64,000 bases of DNA from contig NC_084844.1 of assembly GCF_033115175.1 (NCBI RefSeq), positions 30,847,885 through 30,911,884 of the forward strand, given 5' to 3'. Position numbers and translations under genes: made by a program. The stretch is from Lepus europaeus (lineage: Eukaryota > Chordata > Mammalia > Lagomorpha > Leporidae). The notes under the pieces were generated by a model. It worked only from the letters and a program-made list of their open reading frames with translations. It did not search any database and had not been told where the DNA came from. How positions within the stretch are numbered: the stretch's first letter is position 1; every line of letters begins with the position of its first letter. Of this stretch, positions 1 to 11,734 are shown piece after piece.

Positions 1-239
1 CATTACCAGTATGGACCTTGCCCCAGTAGCTACTCTTCTCAAACTCAAATGCACTAGAAATCAGGTGAGGATCTTATTAGCTTTCAGATTATGATTCAAC
101 AGTTCTGGGGCTGAGCCCAAGGGACTAGCAAGGTCCCAGAACAACTTGACGGTCCTAAGAGTTTTGTAGAGCAAGGGTCTAGGGCAGGAGGCAGGAAAGC
201 CAGGGAAGCATGGCCTAGGTCCAAATGCAGCCTGCTGTC

Positions 240-410
240 TTTTTGTATCAATAAAGTTTTATTGGAACACAGTCACATTCACTCACCTACCATATCATCC
301 ATGGCTGCTTGTGTGCTACAATCACAGAAGTGAGTCATGGTGACAGAGACTACAGGGCCTACTGTTCTTAAAATATTTTCTCAGATTCTGCAAGGACTGT
401 CTGAGACATC
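240..410. mobile_element. Ancient hAT/MER-type DNA transposon remnant
   Basis: Contains the mammalian interspersed-repeat word AATAAAGTTTTATTGGAACA followed by CACAGTCACATTCA and GGCTGCTTGTGTGCTACAA. I associate this with old non-autonomous hAT elements; the exact family name is not assigned. Confidence 0.5.
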
Positions 411-2060
411 CTCCATCAGCATCATGTGGCGATTTTACTACAGGTGATGCTGATGAGCCACCCTCTGGGGATCAAAGCCAGGGCCTGTCTCACCGAGGGA
501 AGTGGGTGTTGCTGGGGAGGACATTCTCCTTGTATGTGATGCATTTCTTTAAGGAACTCATACACAAGAAGATGTATAAACATGGGTCCTACTGAGGCCA
601 TTCAAATCTTTCTTTCCAATCATTTGAAATCTGGGTAGAAGATGGGCTATTTGAATCCAAGCGGTGTCTGCTGGGTCCCCAGGAAACTTGTTGGCAGGAA
701 ATCTATTCAAGAGAGCTCTTGAAGAGAAGAAAGGGGCCAGGTGGAGAGGGGGAGGGAGGTAGGATGGGGAGAAAGGAGACAACAGGCTGTGGTACGGTCT
801 CAACAGTGGACGTGGCCTGTCCCATGGGAAGCTCTGAAGCTGAGATGCTGTTTCAGACTTGGCCCCAGAGAGGGTAAGGGAGCCAGATCTTTGTAACGTC
901 TGCCCCTTCCACAGTCACCTTCAGGATGGGGCTTGTCCCTGGGACAGGTGGCTCTTTAGCAACAGTTCCTACAGGGAATAGGGAAAAGACTGTCTTCCTG
1001 CAGCATTCCCAGCAGCTGGAGAAATCAACCCTCCTCTCGTTCCAGAACTGAGATCTGGGAGCGGCATAGCCACTTTGCTCCATGTTGTGTCATTTTCGTT
1101 TATGGCAATTACCATTTCTCAGGCTCCCCTCGGGTGCCAAGCAATATGGTCACTTCCTTCATCCTTGCACTGGCCTCAGGAGGTTGGAATTATGAGCTGA
1201 ATTTTAAAGATGGTGTAACAGGGACTCACAGAGGTTAAGTAAATTTCCTTGGGCCCCATAGCAAGTAAACGTTTTGACTCCAGTCGAGGTTTGCTTACTC
1301 CAAAGGTCACGGTTTTCCATTACACCAGCATTTCCCAATGTGTATATTCCTTAGCATGCATGTTAATTGGTGTTACAGAGAAGAGACAGAAATAAAGAAT
1401 AGATGATCAAATAGCTTCGGCAATCTTGCATTAAACACAAACAGATTTCTTTACCTCAGTCATTCTCAGAAATGTTAGCGTGTGACTGCGCAGTGTGACT
1501 CTGAAACAGACCTCACTGTGCCTTCCTCCCCAACCTTGTTTAAAAATAGAATTGTTTTGTAGCAGAATATGGTGGATTGGGACATGATGCATGGCCCTAC
1601 CCAGTCTCCTTTTGAAGTCGCTTTCCATTTGAAGACGGGAGCATTTGTCTTTAAGATGTGCAGTCCCAATGCTCCTCTGCTTTCCCCCTTGCCAAGACAG
1701 GAACTTTCCCGGGACTTTCTTACATAAGGAATGGAATGTAGAGCTTGCTGTGTTGCCTCTGGTCCTGATTTAGAAACACCGGTGCAGGATGTCCTGGGCG
1801 GGGGATTTGGGTGGGGTGGCATTGTCAGCCTCCAAGCGAGGCTTGCACTCTCAAGCTGGAACAAGGAGGCTGTTCCACGTTCCTTTCCAAACTTGGCAAG
1901 GAGCTAGGTCCAGATTTCCCACAGCTGCTGTTCTGTTTAGTGGTGGCTCAAGGACTCCTACTTTTGAGGGTCCTTTGAGTTTATTGCTACATCTTGAAGT
2001 TGATAGTTAAAATATGTGATATATACATATACACATATAAACTTTAAAACTAACAATGAC
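411..2060. other. Mostly single-copy DNA (apart from the MIR)
   Basis: Apart from the MIR at 1150-1335, no gene, tandem repeat or transposon is recognisable. The short open frames have no protein-like composition or conserved motif. Confidence 0.5.
1150..1335 (-). mobile_element. MIR SINE remnant
   Basis: CACAGAGGTTAAGTAAATTTCC followed by a GACTCCAG word is the inverse of the MIR core region. Heavily diverged. Confidence 0.5.
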
Positions 2061-2380
2061 GGAGTCGTTGCTGTAGCATAGAAGGTTAAGCCTCTAGCTG
2101 CAATGCTACATCCCATATAGGCACCGGTCCGGGTCCCAGCTGTTCCACTTCCAATCCAGTTCCCTGCTAATGTGCCTGGGAAAGCAATGGAAGATAGCCC
2201 AAGTGCTTGGGCCCCTGCATCCACTAGGGGTACCCAGAAGAAGTTTCTGGCCCAAGCCCGGCTGTTGTGGCCATTTGGGGAGAGAACCAGCAGATTGAAG
2301 ATTCATTCTCTCTCTTTCTCTCTCTCCTTCTCTGTAGCTCTGCCTTTCAAATAAATAAAAATAAATCTTTAAGAAAAAAA
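2061..2380 (+). mobile_element. C-repeat SINE (CSINE)
   Basis: tRNA-like head GTTGCTGTAGCATAGAAGG, then TCCCATATAGGCACCGGTCC, the GCCCAAGTGCTTGGGCCCC body block, a CT-rich tract, and the tail AAATAAATAAAAATAAATCTTT plus A run. Full length, about 320 bases. Confidence 0.95.
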
Positions 2381-3004
2381 CCTGATAATGACAACTAATA
2401 ACACCAGCGATCTTCAGTCCTTCCAAAAGAAACTTGACGAGTTTTGTATTTTAGATTAGTTTCTCTGTTAAAAAAATATGGTGACAAGTGGGTCACAGTG
2501 TGAAGCTGCTTTGCTAGACACCTGTCTCCTGGTGAGGTAAGCTGGGCAGCCACTCCGTGGGCCGAGGCAGGGCAGGCGTTTGGAAGCGCAGCCTCCTGTT
2601 TGGCCTCTCTTCTCCTTATCACCCAGTTCAGGCCAGGGGCTCTGCATTGCAATTTGCCTGGAGGCAGACGTCCACATGAAGTGGAGGGTGATCAGAGGCT
2701 GCCTGGAACTTCTGGAAATCAAACCCAGGGTTTGTTTCCCACCATGCAGCTAGAGGATTAGAATCTGTGTTGACTCTAATCACCTAGAAGCCTTGACCTT
2801 GGTCACTCTCATTGACCTTGAGTTGGAAACACTGTGGCTAGCAGGATTTTGGACATGGAGTGGAATTAAGCAGAATTCTGGTTCCTTCCACTTACCAATC
2901 TGCTAACATGTAGGTAGTTTCAGATTTACCTAATGCATTTCCTACTCTGGGTGGAATAAGAAATTTAGGGAGTCCAGGATGTGGAGACACACCAGTCTTT
3001 TTCA

Positions 3005-3315
3005 TTTCTGATGAAAAAGGGATGGAGACACTGCTTGGAAGGCCCACATTCCATATCAGGGAGCCTGGGTTCAAATTCCAGCTCCCCTTCTAGTCTAACT
3101 CCCTGCTTATGTGCACCTAGGAGACAACAGATGATGGCTCAAGTAGTTAGGGTTCTGCCATTGACATGGGACACCTGGGTTGAGTTCTGGGACCCTGGCT
3201 TTGGCCCGGCTCTGCAATGGCTTTTGCAGGCATTTGAGGAGTCAGCTAACAGAAGGAAGAGTCTCTCCTCATCCCCACACCTTTAAACAAGCACATAAGT
3301 AAAGAAATAAATCCC
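3005..3315 (+). mobile_element. Older C-repeat SINE
   Basis: Diverged C-repeat words (CACATTCCATATCAGGGAGC, GATGGCTCAAGTAGTTAGGG, CTGGCTTTGGCCCGGC) and an AAGAAATAAAT tail. It belongs to an older subfamily than the 2.1-kb copy. Confidence 0.8.
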
Positions 3316-4839
3316 CTGTTTGCACCTTGAACCTTCTGCCTCAGATCACAGGGGGTCTGTGCAGGTGGTTAGCAAGTGAACAGACTCCTAGGTGAACAGA
3401 GGCCAGGGAGCAGCTACAGAATGTTTCTAAAATAGAACCATTCAACTTTAGAAGGCAGCTGGCTTGCCCAGCTGTAAGCAACTTTCTTTTGAAATTCCAT
3501 AATTGAACAAAAAGACCAGATTGGTTGTGAAACTGATTCTTCTAAATGCCAGTTGCAGCAAGTAGAAGTTGGAAAGGATCTTACTGTTTTGCGGCCAAAT
3601 TCAACACTTCACAAGACAAGGGCCCAGAGTGATAAAAAATTATGTCCCTCAGGTCCCACAGCTGTTAGCTGTGCAGGTGGCATGAATGCTCAGGTATGCT
3701 GAGACCCTCGAGTGCTTCCCCTCTAAGTTACTAACCAAACTGTGTTCCGACAGGATTGAGGTCCTCCTGTTCAGTAACTTTCTAAGAGGTGGGGTTTTAG
3801 CAGTTGCGGCAGCTGTGTTAGTAAAGATGGAAGGTTTGGGTTGTGTGGGCCAGGAAAGCACTAGCATTATCTAGAATTCAGGTGGGGTTTTCATGTCAAG
3901 CCTGCACCCTGTGTGCTTTGGTGCTTCTTGTATGTGAAATGATTCCTGGCAGGGCTGTCAGGGATTGGCTTTGAAGCAGTGCCATGTTCTCTCCTCCAGA
4001 GGTCTTTATTATGTGGTTAAATCAGTTGAGTGGCAAGACAAAGTGACCAGAAATTATAGGTTGCTCCAGCTATCGTGTGATCTATCTCTTACAGATTCAA
4101 TGAGCTGCTAATGCAATATATTAGATCATGGCCTGACACTCACAAACTCTATAAATATTAGCTATTATGACTACCAAGAAAGGATCCAGAACTTAAAACA
4201 TTTTTAGGTGGAATAAAAATGAAGAGTTAATTTCTATGTGTAAAAGTGATGGTGGGAGAGGAGAGACCAACAAACAACAAACATGGATGACTGATGTCCA
4301 TTAGAGACTTCAGATTATTTGCTGTCTAGACTGTCCCAAGAGAGTGTACTTTTTGGCATGGGCCTAAAATTTCAAAACTTAATTTATTAAAAAAGTTTCC
4401 AAATACTGATATTAACCAGGTAATTGTGCCAGATCTCTGGGCGTGAAAGACAAGGAAGATGAATGTAAACATTATGGCCCAGTGACCTTGAAAATAGTGA
4501 CCTTCAAAATTCCATGACACTGACTAAAGTGAATCACTGTATTTGCTCTCATTACTGCCTCTATTTGGAGGCCTTGGGAGTCATATTTATTTTTCTTTCT
4601 GTTCTTTAATTATTCTCAAAGTTCAAACAGAGGTGGAACCTGGGGATAAAACAGCAGAGGAGGCCAGCAGCAGAAGGTGCTTAACGAGGGGGTGGCTGGC
4701 TAATATTCAATGAGTGACCTGTTCACATCTTTCTACCCACTTGTCATCTTCTGAAAAACAGCCTCAGCTTGGACTGACGTGGAGGCTACGTTTGCTCAGT
4801 GGCAGTTTGTCCCCTGTGTGGAGCTCAGTGTTATCGCTA
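3316..4839. other. Single-copy DNA
   Basis: No gene is visible. AACTCTATAAATATTAGCTA near 4145-4165 resembles a MIR 3' end; the rest holds nothing I recognise. Confidence 0.5.
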
Positions 4840-4935
4840 GAGTCCTCCGTTTGATAATTTATCCTGTGTCTGAAAGATGGGCTCAAGCCCTAACTTCCCC
4901 TCATCAAGACTGTGTGGCTTTGGACAATCTCTTAG
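4840..4935 (+). mobile_element. MIR remnant, left part
   Basis: TCAAGACTGTGTGGCTTTGG resembles the MIR core TAGCTGTGTGACCTTGGGC. The MIR 3' end appears at 5835-5910, so this copy seems split by the L1 fragment between them. Confidence 0.5.
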
Positions 4936-5834
4936 TTTCCAGATGCTTTTATTTTGTTGTAGGAAAACGTACACATCAGTCTCCCACGGTATCCGTATTT
5001 ACACATACAGTTCAGTGGCATGAGTGCATTCACAATGTTGCACGGCCATTACCACTGTCTGCTTCCAGAACCGGGTTGTTATCCCTAACAGCCACTATAT
5101 GCATTAAATGATAATTTTCCATCCCCCTCCCTCCAGTCCCTAGTAACCAGTGTTCTATTTCCTGTCTCTATGAGTGTGCCTATTCTGGGTACCTCGTATA
5201 AGCTAAATCGTACAGTATCTGTCCTTTGCTGCCTGCTTCACTTCACTCAGTGTAATGTCCTAAGGTTCATTCACATTGTAGCATGTAACAGAATTTATTC
5301 CTTTTTGAGGCTGAATAATATTTTATGGTACCATATGTATTTATAAAATATTCATTTTATGGCATGTATATGCCATTTTGTTTGCCATTCTTCTGTTTTG
5401 TTTTGTTTTTTTTTTCAAAAACAAATTTTTTTTTTTGACAGGCAGAGTGAACACTGAGAGAGAGAGACAGAGAGAAAGGTCTTCCTTTTTCTGTTGGTTC
5501 ACCCCACAATGGCTGCTGCGGCCGGCGCACTGCACTGATCCGAAGCCAGGAGCCAGGTGCTTCCTCCTGGTCTCCCATGCGGGTACAGGGCCTAAGCACT
5601 TGGGCCATCCTCCACTGCCTTCCCGGGCCACAGCAGAGAGCTGGCCTGGAAGAGGGGCAACCGGGACAGAATCTGGCGCCCCGACCGGGACTAGAACCTG
5701 GGGTGCTGGCGCCACAGGCGGAGGATTAGCCTATTGAGCCGCAGCGCTGGCCCATTCTTCTGTTAATAGACATTAGAGTTGCTTCTATCTTTTGGCTGTT
5801 GTGGCTATATCCTCTAAAGGGAATGATTGTATCT
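4936..5834 (-). mobile_element. Ancient L1 fragment, antisense, interrupted by a SINE
   Basis: Words such as TAATGTCCTAAGGTTCATTC, GGCTGAATAATATTTTATGG and, after the SINE, TTCTATCTTTTGGCTGTTGTGG are typical of old mammalian L1 read antisense. The SINE occupies 5398-5751. No coding capacity remains. Confidence 0.65.
5398..5751 (-). mobile_element. CSINE2-type C-repeat inserted in the L1 remnant
   Basis: Minus orientation: a poly(T) edge, TTTGACAGGCAGAGTG, the GA tract, and a head that on the plus strand reads CTATTGAGCCGCAGCGCTGG. It is flanked by the 13-bp target-site duplication CCATTCTTCTGTT (5385-5397 and 5752-5764). Confidence 0.95.
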
Positions 5835-5910
5835 TTTCACAGGGTTGTTTGGATGATAAGATAACCCAGAAAAGGCCGGGTATTTAGTAGGTGCTCAGTT
5901 AGTGCTATTT
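5835..5910 (+). mobile_element. MIR remnant, right part
   Basis: ACAGGGTTGTTTGGATGAT and GTATTTAGTAGGTGCTCAGT are the 3' half of MIR and continue the left part at 4840-4935. Confidence 0.5.
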
Positions 5911-5951
5911 TTTTCTTTTTTCTCTGGCATAAAGGTCCATATATTTCCTTT

Positions 5952-6273
5952 TTTTAAAAAAAAAAGATTTATTTATTTATTTGAAAGAGTTACACAGAGA
6001 GAGAAAGAGAGGCAGAGAGAGAGAGAGAGAGGTCTTCCATCCACTCCCCAACTGGCTGGAGCTGCGCCTATCCAAAGCCAGGAGCCAGGAGCTGTTTCCA
6101 GGTCTCCCACGTGGGTGCAGGGGCCCAAGGACTTGGGCCACCTTGTACTGCTTTCCCAAGCCATAGCAGAGAGCTGGATCAGAAGTGGAGCAGCCGGGTC
6201 TTGAACCAGCTCCCATATGGGATGTTAGTGCTTCAGGCTAGGGCTTTAACCCGCTGTGCCACAGCAACAGCCC
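5952..6273 (-). mobile_element. C-repeat SINE (CSINE)
   Basis: Starts with TTTTTAAAAAAAAAAGATTT and ends at GCCACAGCAACAGCCC. The 15-bp target-site duplication CCATATATTTCCTTT (5937-5951 and 6274-6288) is perfect. Only about 40 bases of host separate it from the 5910 MIR end. Confidence 0.95.
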
Positions 6274-6288
6274 CCATATATTTCCTTT

Positions 6289-6885
6289 AAGACTTAAGTA
6301 AGAGAATGTGATGAAGGGGATAGGATAATTCTTTTCCTGTTATTATGCCTCCCCTGCTTCTTTGTTAAAATCTCTCAAATTAATAGCGTGGCTCTTAAAA
6401 TTATTTATGAGAAAAAGGTTTTTTAACAGCATATTCTGGGGGATCCTGGAGAGGATGTGGATGGGAGACAGAAACAGGCATGCAGTGGGTGATACGTTAC
6501 CAGGCCCACAAGGATCTGTTAGCTGGAGGATCAGCTAACTTTTTTTCCAAAACAGCAATAGAGCTGACGATAGAGATCGAGATCTTTGCAACTTGACTCT
6601 CCTTGTAGCAGAAGCCTCAAGCAGTCCGATCTGGGCCACTGGGACTGGAAAATGGAGATTTTTATCTCACTTCAATCCGTTTCTTCTTTTCAGGGCAGAT
6701 GCTTCCCCCCAAACTGCAGTAGCTCAGGGCCAAATGTTGTGCCTTTCTTTGTAACTTGAAGGAAATACACATCTTAACGGATCCTGAGAAAGAGGCACAC
6801 ATTTAATCTTAGTTCTTCCTGTGGAAATCCAGTAGTACAAGGCCTTCTAAAAGCCTGTTGTACTAAGTTCCTCTCACTCTTTCTT
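6289..6885. other. Single-copy DNA
   Basis: Neither a gene nor a recognised repeat is present between two SINEs. Confidence 0.5.
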
Positions 6886-6939
6886 TCTTTTTTTTAAAAA
6901 GATTTATTGATTTGAAAGTGAGAGTTACAGAGAAGAAGC

Positions 6940-6992
<53 letters not shown>

Positions 6993-7273
6993 AAGAAAGA
7001 AAAAGTGAGATTGATCTTCTATTTGCTGGTTTATTCCCCAGATGGTTGCAAAGGCCAGGGCTGGGCCAGACCAAAGCCAGGAACCAGAAGCTTCATCCGT
7101 GTCTTCCATGTGGGTGCAGGGGCCCAAGGATGCAGGCCATCTTCCTCTGCTTTCCCCGGCGCGTTAGCAGGAAGCTGGATTGGAAGTGAAGCAGCCAGGA
7201 CTTGAGCCAGTACCGATGCGGGATGCCAGCACTGCAGGTGGTTGCTTTACCCATCACACCACAGTGCCAGCCC
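6886..7273 (-). mobile_element. C-repeat SINE with long GA expansion
   Basis: C-repeat in minus orientation with an internal GA run of about 50 bases (6938-6988) followed by GAAA repeats. The head ends CACACCACAGTGCCAGCCC. Confidence 0.95.
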
Positions 7274-7395
7274 AGCCCCTCTCTTTAGAAAACCAGTGTG
7301 TAGACAGCTGGAGGGACTTGCCTAGCCAGGATCATAGCACAGGTTGGTGCAGTGCAGGGACTGAAACCCTAATCATCCCATATCTGGCTGAGTCT

Positions 7396-7444
7396 ATTCT
7401 TTGTTTGTTTGGTTGTTTTGTTTTTGTTTATTTATTTATTTGAG

Positions 7445-7490
<46 letters not shown>

Positions 7491-7751
7491 TCCATCTGCT
7501 GTTTCACTTCCCTCCAAATGGCTGCAATAGCCAGGGCTGGGCCAGACTGAAGCCAGGAGCCAAGAGCTTCATCCAGATCTCCCATGTTGATGGCAGGGGC
7601 CCAAGCACTTGGGTCATCTTCCACTGCTTTCCCAGGTGCATTAGCATGGAATTGGATCAGAAGGTAGAAGAGCAGAGACATGAACAAGTGGCCATACGGG
7701 ATGCCAGTGTCTCAGGCTATGACTTAACCCACCATGTCACAACTCTGGCCC
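7396..7751 (-). mobile_element. C-repeat SINE (CSINE) with GA expansion
   Basis: A GTTTATTTATTTATTTGAGC edge, an uninterrupted AG tract of about 40 bases (7447-7488) and a degenerate head ending ACAACTCTGGCCC. CTGAGTCT occurs at both edges (7388-7395 and 7751-7758). Confidence 0.92.
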
Positions 7752-8057
7752 TGAGTCTGTTTGTTGCTTTACAAGTCAACAGGTGTCCACATACTTTTCC
7801 AGACTTTAAGTTGTAAGGGAATGGCCAGGGCTAGGATAGTCCTACTAAAGGGTTTCCATTAAAGGATTTCAGGAAGCTTTGTTGGAAGCAGCTCGCAATG
7901 AATGACTGTCTATCCAGTGCAAAGTCCTTCACCGAACACTATGAGGAGAAATGAAAGAAGCAGAATTCAGGTGGAATCAGGGCCCTAGAGAGAGTAATAA
8001 TGTATTCCTGAAAACATGGAAAGGGTCTATTTGAGGAAGTGTGCTAACTGAAATCTG

Positions 8058-8440
8058 TAATAGGCTAAATATTGCTTCCTCCAAAAGATATATCCTTTTC
8101 CAAATTCCCAGATATTTGTATGGCAAGATACCAGGTTCAATTGAATCTTCACACTAGGAGTTTATCCTGGGTGATTCAGATGGACCCTAAACACAAGGAT
8201 GTGGATAAAACGAGCAGAAGAAGTTTTGAGAGAGAAAGGGAGAAGGTAACATGAGCATGTTATGATCACAATGATGTGGCCACAAGCCAAGGAATTCCTG
8301 GAGCCACCGGAGTGGAAAGTGGCAAGGGCTATATTTTTTCCATGGAGCCCTATGGAGTGAAAGCAGCTCAGCTGACACCTTGACTTCAGATTTCTGGTAT
8401 CCAGGGTGTGAGAAAAACATTCTGATGTTTGAAGACACTC
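8058..8440 (+). mobile_element. MLT1-type MaLR LTR remnant
   Basis: ATATTGCTTCCTCCAAAAGA, then GATGTGGCCACAAGCCAAGG, and GCTGACACCTTGACTTCAGA follow the order of MLT1 LTRs (ERVL-MaLR). Non-coding solo fragment. Confidence 0.75.
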
Positions 8441-8599
8441 CGTGTGCTGTGATTGGCTGCAGTGGCTGCATGCAAATTAATACAATACCTGACCTTTGAC
8501 CTTTCACATTTCCTCCTTGCTTTCACTCAAGAGATGTGGGGGCAATCTCTACCTCCATTCCTTCTATTCATCCAACTGTGTCGTCATGAGGGGCATAGA

Positions 8600-8775
8600 A
8601 TGTGGATTTCAGATGTTGGAAGTAGGTCACTTAGGCCTCTGGTTCACTTCACAGATGGTATAAATAAGGCTTAGAGAGGTGAAATTGCTTTTGTCCACTC
8701 ACGCAGCTGTGTAGTGTGAGCCTAAACTTGAAGTCAAGGTCTCCTGATACCCAGAGGGTACTCTTTGCTTTCTGT
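8600..8775 (-). mobile_element. MIR SINE remnant
   Basis: ACAGATGGTATAAATAAGGC, TTAGAGAGGTGAAATTGC and GAAGTCAAGGTCTCCTGATA match the inverted MIR core. Confidence 0.6.
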
Positions 8776-8959
8776 TAACAGCCTCCAAAGTGGGACTTGC
8801 AGCTGAGTTAGGAGCCAGAAGCTCACGAGCACAATAGGACCATGCCAGTATAGCCCAGACAATACGATTAAGCGCCAGACACCCATAATGGAAAGTCCCA
8901 CAGGCTCAACCTCCAGGAGACATCTCTAACCTGCCCACTTCTCTCCATCTCCCTCACCA

Positions 8960-9335
8960 GCACCACCCTGCTTAAAGCTTCCTATTGGTTTCTCACTGCT
9001 CTTGGACTAAGATCCAAGTTCCTGGTGATGGCAGTGGCCTGCCGGGCTCCGCCCGAGCCAATACCTGCATCTTTCCCGACCTCATTCCCTGCTGGGGTCT
9101 CCATAGCTCATCGCCTTCCCGCACCCCCAGCCTGGGCAGACTTGACCTTGCCCTGGAGAAAAGGTCTTTCCTGGCTTGGGCCTTTGCCAGATATTGCACT
9201 TTGCCTGGAACGATTTCCTGTTGGCTGTTCCTGTGGCTGACTCATGTTTTACCTTCACGTTTCAACTCAAGTATCTCCAGAGAGAGGAGGCTTGTAGCTG
9301 GCCCTGGCTATTTCCTCCATATGGTTCTTATCACA
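8960..9335 (+). mobile_element. L2 LINE 3' remnant, donor of the 10.0-kb insertion
   Basis: The order TTTCTCACTGCTCTTGGACT, CCTCATTCCCTG, GGGCCTTTGCCAG, CTTTGCCTGGAACG and CTCAAGTATCTCCAGAGAG follows the L2 3' region. Positions 9070-9192 were copied to 10038-10160. Confidence 0.75.
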
Positions 9336-9428
9336 CACTGAAACGCTGTTATTTATTTATTCAGTGTCTTCTTTCCCAACTAGAAAAAAACACTTTGAGA
9401 AGGATCTTGAGAAAGATACTTCTGTTTA

Positions 9429-9774
9429 GGGCTGGCGTTGTGGCATAGCAGGTAAAGCCACCACCTGTGACACCAGCATCCCATATGGGCACCGGTTAGT
9501 GCCTGGCTGCTTCACTTCCAATCCAGCTCTCTGCTGATGGCCTGGGAAAAGCAGCAGAAGTTGGCCCAAGTGTTTGGGCCCCTGCCAGCCATGTGGGAGA
9601 CCCAGAGGAGGCTCCTGAATTCAGCCTGGCCCAATGCTGGCCGTTGTAGTCATCTTGCAGGTGGTGGTGGTGGAGTGACAGGGTGGTAGGGGAGAAACTA
9701 GCAGAAAGTTTCTCTCTCTGTCTCTTCCTTTCTCTCTTTCTTACTTTCAAGTAAATAAATAAATCTTTAAAAAA
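9429..9774 (+). mobile_element. C-repeat SINE (CSINE)
   Basis: Starts GGGCTGGCGTTGTGGCATAG and ends AAATAAATAAATCTTTAAAA. The probable duplication AAAGATACTTCTG at the left appears as AAAGATGCTCCTG at the right. Confidence 0.95.
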
Positions 9775-10041
9775 GTAAAGATGCTCCTGCTCTATACCTG
9801 GAACATGGACTCAATAGGTATTTAATAAGTATTGACAAAATGCATGAGTTGACCAGGTTTTCTACACCAGGTTGACTGAGGAATTACTATACATTCCTAC
9901 AGAAAGGATCCAAGACTTTGTTTCCTCTGGAACATTCACAAAGGCTCTGAGCAGTTCTAAGAAAACACTTCAACAAACCTAACATTCCTCAAGCATGTTG
10001 GACGCCCATCCTTTTGTCCAAGAATTTTTACAAATATTCTT

Positions 10042-10161
10042 TCCCGACCTCATTCCCTGCTGGGGTCTCCATAGCTCATCGCCTTCCCGCACCCCCAGCC
10101 TGGGCAGACTTGACCTTGCCCTGGAGAAAAGGTCTTTCCTGGCTTGGGCCTTTGCCAGATG
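10042..10161 (+). mobile_element. Templated insertion of upstream L2 sequence with target-site duplication
   Basis: Positions 10038-10160 are identical, base for base, to 9070-9192 (123 bases, offset 968). The donor is embedded in a longer L2-like remnant. The copy is abruptly flanked on both sides by TTTACAAATATTCTT (10027-10041 and 10162-10176), a 15-bp target-site duplication. There is no poly(A). The copy is therefore an insertion made from the nearby template, not a tandem duplication. Perfect identity in neutral DNA implies it is recent. Confidence 0.85.
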
Positions 10162-10176
10162 TTTACAAATATTCTT

Positions 10177-11734
10177 GGGAATAGATGCATTACAGATATC
10201 AGTTTGGGAAAATGGCTGATGTAGAAGCTGGCAATAGCTTCATCCAGTTAAACTCAGTTTTTTTCAAAATGGCCAGTTGGCTCAGGGCTAGTTGGTGTGG
10301 GTGTACACTCAGATTAGCATATAGGAACAGCAGAGCAGAATTGCTAGTGGAAATGAGTCAGTGGGGGAGGTTGGCGGGGGGGGGGGGGCTGGCGAAATGA
10401 GAGACTTGATCTCACCTTTGGTCACCTATGTAGTCTGGAGGGACTTGGGGTGGAAAGAGCCCTCAGCTTCTCACTGGGACTTTGATGACAAGCCCAGCTA
10501 TGCCAAGACCTTGCTGCGAGCAGCCCACAGAAGCAGCCAAATGCTCTGCTCACACAGGGGCCGTCTTGTTCTGGGAAACGGGCACTGTCATCGCTCAGCT
10601 TGCATCCTGTGTCTGGGTGACCTGAGAGTGACCTGCAGATGTTTGACTTCTCTAGTAGGAAAAATGCCTCCGTCAGTCCCTGCTGTACTGTTTCAGGACT
10701 TCCCCTTCTTTCCAATCTTGTCTCCTTAAACACATAGCCCAGGGGGCACAAAGGTCATTCGTTTGTGGAATCAAACATCTCCCTCGCATAGTTGGCCCAG
10801 GGAAGCCCAGAGAGAAAAAGTGAGGTGTTCAGTGGGGAGGGCCGGGAGCGGGTGACTGTGTTCTGACTCTCTCGCCACGCTGCTCTGCAAGGCCCCGGCT
10901 GGGCAGCTCCTGGGCAAGTGAGACCACACCAGCACGTGTCCAAGCACGTGTCCACTTCTCTTTTCTCCTCTCCTTTTCCCCCTTAGGGTCACTCTCAAGA
11001 AACCTGGAGACCACATAAATCACCCTGCAGGTTTCTTAGCATGTTCAGCACTGGTCCAGCTAAGACAGACCAGGATCCTTGCACATTCCAGCTTTGTTTC
11101 TTGCTTGTAATGTTCAACTTTCTGTTGACAGCATCTATATCAAAAAGGGCCGACTATCTTTAGTGTACACAGGGTGGCTTATTAGAAACTGAATACATAC
11201 TCCTAACTAGGACCAAGAACGAGGATCAGAACTCTGGTCGATCTCAGGAGGACCTACTGCTCTCTTTCACCACCGAAGGTGCCACGAGTTGCTTATTGGT
11301 TCTACGGTAAACGGGAGATCCCCAGGCTTTCACAGTGAACACAAGGGATTCCACAGATGTTCAGCACAGGTAGGTCCATAAGGCAAACTGGAGTATGCAG
11401 TGGGATGGGTGTTCGTTGAGAGATATCTGGAATAATCTACATTTCCAAATTACCCTCTCCCCTACATACATACTTTTAAGGGTCACTAGGAGTGTCCTGA
11501 TTCTCTAGGAAAATACTTCTATTGGTGTGGCAGCATGGGAATTAATGGTTCGGTATTATATCATCAGTGCCTGTGCAGAGATCTCAGGTTGGAAAGAAAG
11601 CAGGACAGGGTAGAGCCAGGCCATTTTCTTCTCTCCAGTAGAAGGGTCCACTAGCAACTGACCACACAGCAGTGTCTGCTCAGTGATGGGATTGTGGGCA
11701 AAATTAGAAATAACTTTCCTAGGGCTTTGTGTTT
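10177..11734. other. Single-copy DNA, locally GC-rich
   Basis: Moderately GC-rich between 10430 and 11000. Several 60-120 residue frames overlap on both strands but none has recognisable domains or splice context. No gene call. Confidence 0.45.
10376..10388. repeat. Run of 13 G with flanking G tracts
   Basis: A G homopolymer preceded by GTGGGGGAGGTTGGC and followed by CTGG. It is a likely slippage and sequencing-error site and a possible G-quadruplex. Confidence 0.8.

Noticed and set aside
9070-9192. Tandem or segmental duplication as explanation of the 10.0-kb copy
   Set aside because: The copy alone is flanked by a 15-bp duplication of unrelated sequence, which fits an insertion event rather than unequal exchange.
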